From the NCBI GenBank assembly GCA_022376515.1, contig WTXI01000194.1, positions 1-64,000 of the forward strand: 64,000 nt of DNA, given 5' to 3'. Every line of letters begins with the position of its first letter. The first letter of the stretch is position 1. Of this stretch, positions 1 to 10,241 are shown one piece after another. The notes under the pieces are model-generated. The model saw only the letters and a program-made list of their open reading frames with translations, had not been told where the DNA came from and did not search any database. A program made the position numbers and the translations under genes. Source of the DNA: Lactifluus volemus (taxonomy: Eukaryota; Basidiomycota; Agaricomycetes; Russulales; Russulaceae).

Positions 1-704
1 CTGTGTACTCATCGTCGCAACCCCTCAAGAACAGGAGGGAGCACAGAGGATGTCTATCAGGAGACAACACGCATTCCAACAACGTCGAGCCCTGGGAGCG
101 CAAGGCAATGTCCAGCTGTCGACGAGTCCACGACGAAACAGTTGAAGACGACGATTGATGAGGAGTGCTGCGCGTGAGAAACGTACAACACCTTTCACCA
201 CGAGGCCGCGCAATCGACAATCGTCAAAGTCAAAGTCCCCGCCAGCGCTCCAGGATGAGCGCTCGGATTCGCCAAGGCATCCACCTGGAGGATCGCCCAA
301 TTTTTGCGAGGGCTTAGTATCAAAAACGCTGCTCGCTTGCACTCACATTCTCTCTGCTGGAAAGGGTATAGGGGAAAGGGACACAGGAGGATCCATCTGA
401 TCTGATCCAGGGTACCAACGGTTTTGCAGCTTCATCCTATACGGGACTATTCTGGCTGTCATGCATCTATTGCATTTACTGTATATCTCTAGTTCGTTCT
501 TTTCTTTGCTGTGTACCATCCGTAGCTTGTTAAGTTTCCACGATTCGTCGATGTCCATTAATTATTGGTTGAGATTCCGCTCAACTTCGCGAGCATCCCA
601 GCGACGTCGCGGCTCTTTACGTTGCGCCAGTGTGCGAGGGTGAGGATGCACATGACTTCCAACACGCGAAAAATCTTACGATTTTCTTCGGTTGGCTCCT
701 ACTA
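1..704. other. Gene-free left flank
   Basis: I find no convincing gene here. Short open frames on both strands overlap each other and resemble no family I know. The stretch from about 600 to 704 is similar to 8585-8690 (shared words include gtgaggatgcacatga and ggctcctactac). It is therefore the upstream flank of NLR copy 1, duplicated upstream of copy 2. A gene ending left of the window cannot be excluded. Confidence 0.5.
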
Positions 705-1021
705 CTATCCCTCCCCCCTACCGGATCACCCCCCTACCGGATCACCCCAAATTTCTCGCCCATTCCTCGCTCAATCATCACAATTCTTTGCATACAGTAT
801 CTAGTACCATGTGTTATCATATTCCATAAATCTTTTTGGTAGAAATCGTAGTGTGTGGCAAAATAAAATACAGTGTGTTTGTCACGCCTGCCTGTGTCGG
901 AGTTTACAATATTTCCAAAATCGGATGCTTAGCGCTCGCAACAGCCAATCAGAGTCTGAAAAATGGCATGTGACATTGCGTGACTGGTAGGGGGGGTGAT
1001 CCGGTAGGGGGGGAGGGATAG
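705..1021. mobile_element. 317-bp MITE with TA target duplication
   Basis: The element begins CTATCCCTCCCCCC and ends with the inverse, GGGGGGGAGGGATAG. The inverted match continues inward for about 35-40 bp, with the unit CTACCGGATCACCCC repeated twice in the left arm. A TA dinucleotide sits on both sides (703-704 and 1022-1023). The duplicated sequence near 8681-8700 upstream of NLR copy 2 runs straight across without the insert, which gives an empty site. There is no coding capacity. The TA duplication and short length fit a Stowaway-like, Tc1/mariner-mobilised MITE. The superfamily is an inference from the TA alone. Confidence 0.82.
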
Positions 1022-1313
1022 TACTACGGTACCTGAGTCGACTTCAGCTTGATTAGGTAGAAACACTGTAGTAAGTATCCTGAGGTACTATGGACAGGCG
1101 TAGCAGCTGTAAGAATTGATAGTCCCCATGTTCAGTTCCCCTCCTAGTGAAACAACTCGGAATCTGCACCAACTCAACAAGGTTCACCAGCGCTTTTTTT
1201 TCAGGACTGTTATTTGTTTGTTCCAAATCACAAAGCGCTCTAAAGACCCCTACAGGCCAACTTGAACAAGCATCCCAGTGGTCAGCTCAATCTCAACTTC
1301 TCACTTCTCCACG

Positions 1314-4300
1314 ATGTCATTCGCTCAACCAAACTCGTATGTCAAACTCTCTCTCACCCGATGTCCCCCGATGTTAACTATTACTCCAGTCCAGATCCTC
1401 AAACATCCCGAATCGGGTACATCAGTCACTTCCATCTCATCTCGATATTTGCTAAGATTGCTGCCTTTGATCAGCGATCAAGTCAACAGCACACAACCGA
1501 GCATGCTTCAGCTCGAAATCACTGGTATATAGTTTCTCGTGATGTTGCACAGATGAGTACTGAACTCTTTCCTCCGTCAGTCCTCAGGGCACGCAATCTT
1601 CCTCCTCTGAAATCCCTCCCGGGGAAAGGGAGACGATTTTACGTTACGGTGACAAGCGGGGAGAAGACATGGCAGACCCGATCTATGCAAAGCGTTGATC
1701 AGCATGTCGAATGGAATGAGAAAGTCGACGCATTGTGAGAAATGTCGTATATCCGTTTCAATCCCCAATTGACTCCCGTGCAGTGTCGTACAACAGCTCT
1801 CTCAAATTACAGTATCTCTGTATGCAAAGAGGACCATGCGGAAAGACATGCTTCTCGGGCAGAAGGAGATATCCTGTGAATCCCGACGCGGTTCGTTCAT
1901 TTCTTCGGATCCTTAATCATGCATCTTGCTGAGCGTCCTTCATGTAGAACTTGATATAGTTTTTAACAGCGCTGATGGACGTGGTAGACATTCAACGATG
2001 CCGGATACACTTTTGACGATCACCGTATTCACGGATGCCGATTCCTCTCTAACTACGACAGTCATTACATCGAATCATGTGACGACAGAGTTGGACGATT
2101 CGGCTGCTGAAGGAGATCCTGTGCGTCCTTCTATCCAATTAAATTATGAACCCAGGCAACCCATGGCAGTTTCCGCCTCTCTATCTCCTTTATCCCAGAT
2201 GCTTGACCTTCCCACTGAGGGCGATACTCCTGTGAGACCAGCAGTAGTCAGCCAGTCGGAGATGTCAAGTACTCTTGGTCGTGCTGAAGAAGCAATGGAA
2301 GCCATGGATACGATAAAAGCATGGAAGACGGCCATTGATGTTGTGAAGCAAGTGATGAACACTATCGACCCGATTGCTGAAGTATGACTAACATCATTTT
2401 CCGTATCCCTTGCTAAACTGCTGTTCAGCTGTTCCCGCACGCAACGTTAGCATGGAAATTGCTCTCAAAGATTCCCGAGGTTCGTCTCCGTGCTCTGGAG
2501 GAGGTTATATATAGTTCAATCTGTTTTTCACCTGCCGTCAGACTTTGCTACTCCAGTTGAAGCGTGATGACAACGTCAGAACACTACTTCAAGCAATACT
2601 AGATGCATTCGACTTTGCGAAGAAGGCGGACCTTTTGAGGAACATGGACCCGGAGTCTACACAACCGAAAATCCTGGATGAGATGCTGGAGTGTGTCTCG
2701 GAATGTGCCAAATTTATCATATCGTATGCAGAGGACGTGAATGTCGGTACGTCGTCTTTGCCTCTCTGTGGTCATTCATGATAATAAATATTTGATTTAG
2801 GAAAGCGGACTTTGAAGAATGTGGTCCGCCAAGTGGACGGGAAAATTGATGACTACCGCACGAACCTTGCTCGACTGCGAGATAATTTCCTCGCGGGCAA
2901 TGCTATCATCACCGGGGGTGCTGTGCTGGAATCTGGTGCGTCATCCTGATGGTCTGGATCGTCGAATGGTCGATCTGATGAGGGGACAAAGAACTGGATG
3001 CAAAAATCAGAGAATTGCCTTATAAAGGAGGCTGGCGATTCGGAGATGACAGGCGCTGTCTTCCGGGCACACGACAAGATTTCTTGGACCATATCATCAA
3101 CTGGGTCGAGAATCGAGAATCTCAATGTGGACTCGTGCTCCTCGGCCAGGCCGGCACAGGAAAGTCTTCGATTGCCCATGAAGTCGCCCGCCGGTTAGAA
3201 AACAAGCACCTCGGCTCTTACTTTGCATTTCTACGGAAGGAGGGCTCCAAAGACGAGGCTCACCAGCTGTTCACGACACTTGCTCGGGATCTCTCCAATC
3301 GCTATCCTCCCTTCAAACGCGCCCTCGGGAGGGTGCTCACGAATGATCCATCTCTTTGTAGTACTCGACACTATCGTACCCTTTTCGAACGGCTCCTGCT
3401 TGAACCGGTCAAGCACGTTCAGGTTCGGGATCCAATTCTTATTGTGATCGATGCGTTGGATGAGAGCGGGGATGTAATTCGCCCAAACGGATTACACAAA
3501 TTTATTGCTCAACATCTGTTCGAGTTGCCATCGAACTTTCGCGTCCTCATCACCTCGAGGCCGGAAAATGAAATCGAACATGTATTTGGTAACACGCTAT
3601 CCGCACGCACCCTCTACATGGACGATCCGAAACTAGCTGCCAAGACGGAGCAAGATATTCGGTTGTATCTCGAGAGCGAACTCCCCTTGGACTTGTTCGA
3701 ACGACATGGAACCAAACTTGCAGAGGCCGCGGAAGGCTTGTTTCAGTGGGCAGCCGTTGGATGTGGGTTGATAAATAAGCCACCTCCTAGCTTTGGGTTT
3801 AGCAGGAAGCAGGTGATCCAGCGTCTGTTGGGACACTCACGGAGTCGGGATGGACAGGATCCGTTGGACCAGCTGTACAGAGAAGTTCTGGAAGGATACT
3901 TCAAGCCGGTTGCAGCACAGACACTATTTCGGTCTGTGATGGGACAGCTTTTCGCTGCGATGGTGCCGCTTTCCATCCGTTCTTTGACTATTCTGCGACA
4001 GCATGCACCCAAGGATGACCCCGATGATCCTGATCCCGAGGATTCTGATTGTGTTGTTGAGATGCTCGGTCACCTTGGCTCACTGCTCAGTAATGTGACC
4101 TCATCCGACGATACCCTCCCGATCGTCCCTCTCCACACTTCATTTCGTGACTTCCTTGCGGATGAGAAGAGTGGAGAATTTCACATCGATCTTGGCAGGT
4201 CTCACCATCGGCTAGCACATTCCTGCCTTGGATTAATGCTGAATGATCTCAAATTCAACATTTGCAAACTGGAATCGTCATACGTTGCCAATAGGGATGT

Positions 4301-6967
4301 GCCAGATCTGGAATCTCGAATTGCCAAATATGTTTCACCTGCTCTATCGTATGGCTGCGTCTTCTGGGGCGATCATTTAGAACGTCTTGGTATTGAAGAG
4401 GACCTGTTTCCGAAACTTCGATCGCTGTTCGAGACAAGATTCCTTTTTTGGCTAGAAGTGCTTAGCATCAAGAACAGCGTCGGTCCTGGATCACGAGCAC
4501 TGGGATCTCTAAACACATGGTTGCGGTCTGATCAGTTGAAGGTAGGCGCATCGTATCACGTTATTCGACATGTAGTAACTATTTGGTTCAATTGCAGGAA
4601 TCGTTCCAATCAGAGGTTTCGGATATGTTGGGATTAGTGAATGACGCGTTCGCTTTTGTGCGGTACTTCGGGATGGCGATATCAAGAAGCGTCCCGCACA
4701 TATATATATCTGCTCTCCCATTTGCGCCATCCTCTTCCCTCATCGTCCAGCACCACATTCGCCTATTCCCCCACACATTGTTTTTGACACGCGGACAGTT
4801 ATCTGATTGGCCAGCATTGGAGATGACGATTCCAGCACATGACGGACCAGTCAACTCTGTTGTATTCTCACCAGATGGGCAGCGGATCGCATCAGGATCG
4901 CTCGATCGCACTATTCGGGTCTGGGATGGAACAACGGGGGAAGTTGTCGCGGGACCGTTTGCTGGACACACAGAACAAGTCTTTTCTGTCGCATTCTCGC
5001 CTGACGGGAAACGCATCGCATCGGGATCGCTCGATCGCTCGATTTGCGTATGGGATGCCGCAACAGGAGAGGTCGTAGCGGGACCATTCACTGGACACAC
5101 GAATTGGGTCAGATGCGTTGCATTCTCACCGAATGGACAATACATCGCCTCAGCCTCATCCGATCACACGATTCGTGTTTGGGATGCCGCAACTGGAGAG
5201 GTCGTAGCAGGCCCGTTTATTGGACACATCGACGAGGTCTACTGTGTTGCATTCTCAACAGACGGGCGATGTATCGCCTCTGCCTCTGGAGATTGCATGG
5301 TTCGCATTTGGGATGCTGCAACCGGAGATGTCGTAGCGGGCCCGTTTACTGGACACACTGAACCGGTTTGGTGTGTTGTATTCTCACCAGATGGGAAGCA
5401 CGTTGCTTCGGCCTCGGACGATCGCACGATTCGTGTGTGGGATTCCGCAACGGGACAGGTCGTAGCTGGTCCATTTACTGGACACTCCAATGCTATCTAC
5501 TCTATTGCATTCTCACCGGACGGGTCGCACATTACCTCAGCCTCGCAAGATCGCACGATTTGCGTGTGGGAATCGGCAACAGGGAAGATCGTAGCAGGCC
5601 CGTTTACTGGACATACCGAGTCGATACTTTGTGTTGCACTCTCGCCGGACGGGCAGCGCATTGCCTCGGCCTCGGCAGATCGCACGGTTTGTGTGTGGGA
5701 TGCCAGAAGAGAAGAGGCAGGGGGCTCATTTACCGGACATACCCAATCTATCCTTTCTGTTGCACTCTCACCAGATGGGCAACGGATAGCCTCAGCCTCT
5801 ACAGATTGCGCAATCTATGTGTGGGATGCCGCATCAGGAGAGGTCATAGCAGGTCCATTTACTGGTCACACCGATTGGGTCCTTTGTGTTGCATTCTCCC
5901 CTGACGGGCGGCGGATCGTCTCCTCCTCACGAGATCGCACGATTCGCGTATGGGATACCGCGACAGGAAATATTGTAGCGAGCCCATTTACCCGACATAC
6001 CGATATAGTCAGATTTGTTGCATTCTCGCCGGACGGACAACGCATTGCGTCGGCCTCGAACGATTGCACAGTTCGCGTGTGGGATGCCATCACGGGAGAG
6101 GTTGTAGTGGGCCCATTTACTGGACACACTGAGGGGGTCACCTCTTTTGCATTCTCACCGGACGGGAAGCGCATCACGTCTGCGTCGGATGATCGCACGA
6201 TTCGAGTCTGGGATGCTGCGACAGGAGAGGTCGTAGCGGGCCCGTTTACTGGTCACACTCAGTGGGTCCAATCTGTTGCTTTTTCACCCGACGGGGAGCG
6301 AATCGCCTCAGCCTCGGGAGATCTCACAATTCGCGTGTGGGATTCTGTGACAGGAAAAGTTGTCGTCGGCCCATTTACCAGACACACCAATTCCGTTTTT
6401 TCCGTTGCATTCTCACCGGATGGGCGGCACATTGCATCGGCCTCTCACGATTGCACGATTCGCTTGTGGGATTCTGCAACAGGGGCAGCTGTAGCAGGCC
6501 CGTTTGTCGGACACACAGAATGGGTCCGGTCCGTTGCATTCACACCAGATGGGCAGCGGATCATTTCGGCATCAGGAGATTGCACGATTCGCATGTGGGA
6601 TGCCACAACAGGACTAAATGTTGTGTGCTCGTCTACCGGACTCACCCAATCAACTTGCTCTGGTGCGTCCATGCATGGGCAGCCTGTCACCTCGACCTTA
6701 CGAGATTACACAATTCATGTAGGGAAGCTCAGAGGAGAAGATATCGAGAAAGATCACTTTATGGACAAGTTCCCGGTAAATAGTGATGGATGGATGTATG
6801 GAGAAGATAAAGAACTCCTTTTGTGGATTCCTCCGATTCACCGGCCATACCTTCATAGGGCTAACACAGTCTGGGTTGCTGGCAAAGATAGAACGGAGGT
6901 AGATCTCTCAAAATTTGTTTATGGATTAAATTGGGCTATGGTATACACTCACAGTTCATCTAAATAG
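1314..6967 (+). CDS. C2-NACHT-WD40 NLR-like protein, copy 1
   Basis: This is a STAND-type NTPase of the kind that acts in fungal non-self recognition. My splice model has 11 exons: 1314-1336, 1390-1416, 1457-1524, 1581-1734, 1784-1890, 1948-2381, 2429-2479, 2542-2746, 2801-2935, 2992-4541 and 4598-6967. It totals 5124 nt and 1707 residues, with GT-AG borders that agree with the paralogues. Residues about 30-130 form a C2 domain (ITGVLRARNLP, HVEWNEKVD, LYAKRTMRKDMLLG). A linker and helical domain follow to about 400, then NACHT with Walker A GQAGTGKSS near 453-461 and Walker B ILIVIDALDES near 555. Fourteen WD40 repeats (about 1000-1600) and a conserved tail ending at LSKFVYGLNWAMVY close the protein. 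The start is the first ATG shared with copy 2. An in-frame upstream ATG exists at 1278. The function in allorecognition is inferred by family analogy. Confidence 0.88.
4837..6640 (+). repeat. WD40 repeat array of NLR copy 1 (14 + 1 degenerate)
   Basis: Fourteen tandem units of about 129 bp encode about 43 residues each. The consensus core is VAFSPDG, IASAS.D.TI.VWD and TGEVVAGPFTGHT. Repeats 7 and 8 carry the variant core VALSPDG, and repeat 7 has DARREEAGGS in place of the usual linker. A fifteenth unit lacks the SPDG and VWD cores. Fourteen blades fit two seven-bladed propellers. The nucleotide similarity between units makes the array prone to unequal exchange. Confidence 0.9.
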
Positions 6968-7459
6968 AGTCACATGTATATATGCAAACTCTGATTAGTG
7001 TATCTTTCGAATTCAGCTAGCGTCAGTGACTTGGAGTTTATGGCCAGTCGAGCCATCTTCTCAATATTTAACACTTGGGTCATGGCATGAAAACCCACGG
7101 CGTTCTTTAGACTTGTTATCAGGTTACTGGCTTTCCACGGAGAACTTACCATTCCCCAAGCCTGAGTCCCACACTATCCCCCTCTACGGATGTGCGTAAA
7201 TGGATTTTCGTCCTCTCCCCAGGCCACTGGCCCAGCTCCAGCGCGCTAAGATAAGCTGGTAAATCTCCTGACACTTAATACTTTATTTAGGTAGTTAGCG
7301 ATTTAGTTAACTCCCAAATAAAAAGCGCTTTCCAAAAAAAAAAAAAAAAACAGACTATTAGAAGCCAACTATGCGGACGGAATTGCCGTAAGAATTGTAT
7401 GCGAATGGTTTGAGGGACATGTCAAGCTTCAAGCTGAGGCTTGTAACTGAAGACACGAG

Positions 7460-8550
7460 TCGACGAACCGATTGCCTGGGGTGATGATCACGTGTATGCC
7501 CGCGAGGAAAGCTGAGGACCATCTGGAGACCGATCACGGTTCTTCTCTGATCGAGTTTGAGAAGTCGCGAAGCAACCGAATAGCACACAATCGAGAGACG
7601 AAACAGGACCGACTCGGACAAAGCTGCCAAGTTGCCTGTCGTACATCGCACACACGCATATATACACATACGCATCCATTTCTTTTGTCCTGTGCTCTGA
7701 TGCGGGTACGTTCTATGTATAGAGAAAACATGCCCTAGAGCACACGAAGATTCTCCACACAACTCCCTCAAGCATCTGGCAGCGATGGATATTGTCAAGT
7801 TTTTCAATGTTTCCTGGCTTCAAGGGAGATGCTATCAACGACGCACGGAAGGGAGATTGTGCGCTCTGAGGACTGCAGTGAAAGTGATTTAATCCTCATC
7901 GGAGCATGATAATACATCCACGTACCAGTAATCTTGAGCAGGAGTGAGCTTATTTGCGTTTTCTTTCGTTGGCCTGAGCATGGCTGTTGAGGAAGCCGGT
8001 AGCATATCTATGGGTTTGAGAGATAGGAAAGAAAGCCCGGAGAGAAGCTGAGATCGTCGGAGGTTGGATCCACAATAAGGCACCTCCTCAATCGGGAGCA
8101 TATTACTGAACACGTACATTGGCGCCCTTCAAATTCCCGGGCCACTTTCTTGATGCACTCTCTTTTGGTTGAGAGACACGAGTTCTAGGAGCGTGTTTTC
8201 GAGGTGATGAAGAACTTGAGGCGTATCATAACATCATGGTCACTTTGCGAGGTCACTACTTGGACAGGTGACGGAGGCGGTGGTGGTAGCTGAGTGAAGG
8301 TGTGGGAGTCGGTGGTGGAACGCTAGCTGGCGGGTAGGTCGTCAAGGACAGAAGAGTTGTGAAGCGGGTGGAGAACGGGACGAGGTCTCTAATTTCATTG
8401 AGGTGAGAGATGGTGACGCGAGCCGAGAGGCGTCTGTGGACGTACTAGAAATGTTGGCAGGTCTGTGAAGGGGGACAGCTGTGGACGTGGCGTTTTGCGT
8501 TCACGCGTTCACGTTGCGAGAAGCATCGAGCCATAGGTCACATGACTCAC
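7460..8550. repeat. About 1-kb dispersed direct repeat (partner 15900-16930)
   Basis: Long stretches align with 15900-16930 in the same orientation. Examples are gaggaccatct, tgcgggtac.ttctatgta.agagaaaa, ctccacacaact, aaggcacctcctcaatcggga and aagaacttgaggcgtatcat. Each copy lies downstream of a plus-strand NLR gene (copies 1 and 2). The unit therefore belongs to the tandem duplication of about 8 kb that produced the pair. It contains the C2 exon relic and no intact open frame. Confidence 0.78.
7840..8130 (-). pseudogene. Orphan C2-exon relic of an NLR gene
   Basis: On the minus strand the sequence carries the hallmark splice junction of the NLR C2 region. An exon end reading SLLLKITG is followed by a gtacgt donor. 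An acceptor ctgcag then precedes VLRAHNLP-like coding (tcctcagagcgcacaat). The frame is lost at once on both sides and no helical or NACHT exon follows. It is a 5'-end fragment of a former family member on the opposite strand to copies 1 and 2. Confidence 0.65.
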
Positions 8551-9212
8551 ATCAGTTTGAACATCCGACGCCGGACCGACGGAGTCTTGCTGCTGCGGCC
8601 AGTGTGCGAAGGTGAGGATGCACATGAGTCAAACACGCGAAAAAGCAAGCGAAAAAGGTTACACGACTTGACTCTGTTGGCTCCTACTACTAATACGTAC
8701 CTGAGTCGACTTCAGCTTGATTAGGTAGCGCTGATTCCTGATATTGTAGTAAGTGAAGTACTTGAGAATAAGCGCTAGCGCTTTCAAAAAAGTGCGGAAA
8801 AATAAGATCATTCTCACCCAACACAACACTTTTCCCAAAACGAGTTTCAGCAAACAATTGGCATTTTCTAGTTGGATCTAAGTCGGAATCAACACCAGGT
8901 TCGAGGTCCCTGCGACATATTGACAAGTGACCGAAAAAAATTTCAACTCAACCTCTTTAAGAACAAAGAAAGGCGTAGCCTGACTAGCAGCTGAAGGAGA
9001 GAAGAATCGATAGACCTTGAGATGTCCCCACGTTAAGTTCCCCTCCTAGTGAACTAACTTCGAACCTGCCCCAACTCAACAGGGGATCACCAGCGCTTGC
9101 ACCAGCGCCTTTTTTCTGACTTTTGCTTTGTTTGTTCCAAACGACGAACTGAAGCGCTTAACGAGTGCAGGCCAGTGGTCGTCTCAATCTCAACTTCTCA
9201 CTTCGATCCACG

Positions 9213-10241
9213 ATGTCATTCGCTCAACCAAAATCGTATGTCAAAGTCTCTATCACCCGATGTCATCCGGTGTTAACCATTACTCCAGCCCAAATCCTCA
9301 AACATCCCAAATCGGGTACATCAGTCACTTCCATTTCATCTCGATATTTGCTAAGATAGCTACTTGATCAGCGATCAAGTCAGCAAAACACAACCGAGCG
9401 TACTTCAGCTCGAAGTGACAGGTATATCTTTTCGTGATGTTGCACCGATAAGTACTGAACTTTCCTCTTTCAGTCCTCAGGGCGCGTAATCTTCCTCCTC
9501 TGAAATCCCTCCCGGGGAAAGAGAGACGGTTTTACGTTACAGTGACGAGCGGGGAGAAGACATGGCAGACTCGATCTATGCAAAGCGTTGATCAGCACGT
9601 CGAGTGGAACGAGAAAGTCGACGCATGTGAGAAATGTTTTATACGCGTTTCAATCCCCAATTGACTCCTGTGCAGTGTCGTACAACCGCTCTCTCAAATT
9701 ACAGTCTCGCTTTATGCAAAGAGGACCATGCGGAAAGACATGCTTCTCGGGCAGAAGGAAATATCCTGTGAATCCCGACGCGGTTCGTTCATTTCTTCGG
9801 ATCCTTATCGTGCATCTTGCTGAGCGTCCTTCAATGTAGAACTTGATATAGTTTTTAACAGCGCTGATGGACGTGGTAGACATTCAACGATGTCGGATAC
9901 ACTTTTGACGATCACCGTATCCACGAATCCCGATTCCTCTCTAACTACGGCAGTCATTACATCGAATCCTGTGACGACAGAGTTGGACGATTCTGCGCTG
10001 AAGGAGATGCTGTATGTCCTTTCTATCCAATTAAATCATGAATCCAGGCAACCATAGCAGCTTCCGCCTCTATCTCATTTATCCCAGATGCTTGACCTTC
10101 CCACTGAGGCGATGCTCCTGTGAGACCAGCAGTAGTCAGCCAGGCGGAGATGTCACGTACTCTTGGTCGTGCTGAAGAAGCAATGGAAGCCATGAATACG
10201 ATAAGAGCGTGGAAAAAGCCATTGATGTTATCAAGCAAGTG
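9213..10241 (+). pseudogene. Decayed C2-encoding 5' part of NLR copy 2
   Basis: This aligns with exons 1 to 6 of copy 1 but is broken in several places. Two bases are missing after the third splice acceptor (aagatagctacttgatc against aagattgctgcctttgatc), which gives an immediate stop in the expected frame. One T is missing at the donor of the C2 exon (gacgcatgtgag against gacgcattgtgag). The linker exon has at least six small indels and a stop in its main frame (caaccatag near 10050). Splice sites are otherwise recognisable. Either this part is dead and translation starts further on, or the whole gene is decaying. Confidence 0.8.

Larger units (their letters stand above)
6968..9212. other. 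Intergenic region between NLR copies 1 and 2
   Basis: No intact gene is visible. The first 200 bp downstream of copy 1 match the 3' flank of copy 2 (14856-15060). A 17-nt A run lies at 7334-7350. A minus-strand C2 exon relic and a roughly 1-kb repeat shared with 15900-16930 fill the middle. The last 600 bp resemble the flank upstream of copy 1 without the MITE. Small open frames near 7.36-7.81 kb and 8.66-8.93 kb look incidental. Confidence 0.55.

Noticed and set aside
4837..6640. Regular about 129-bp periodicity resembling a repeat array of CRISPR or satellite type
   Set aside because: The period is a multiple of three, the frame is open throughout, and the units encode WD40 blades.
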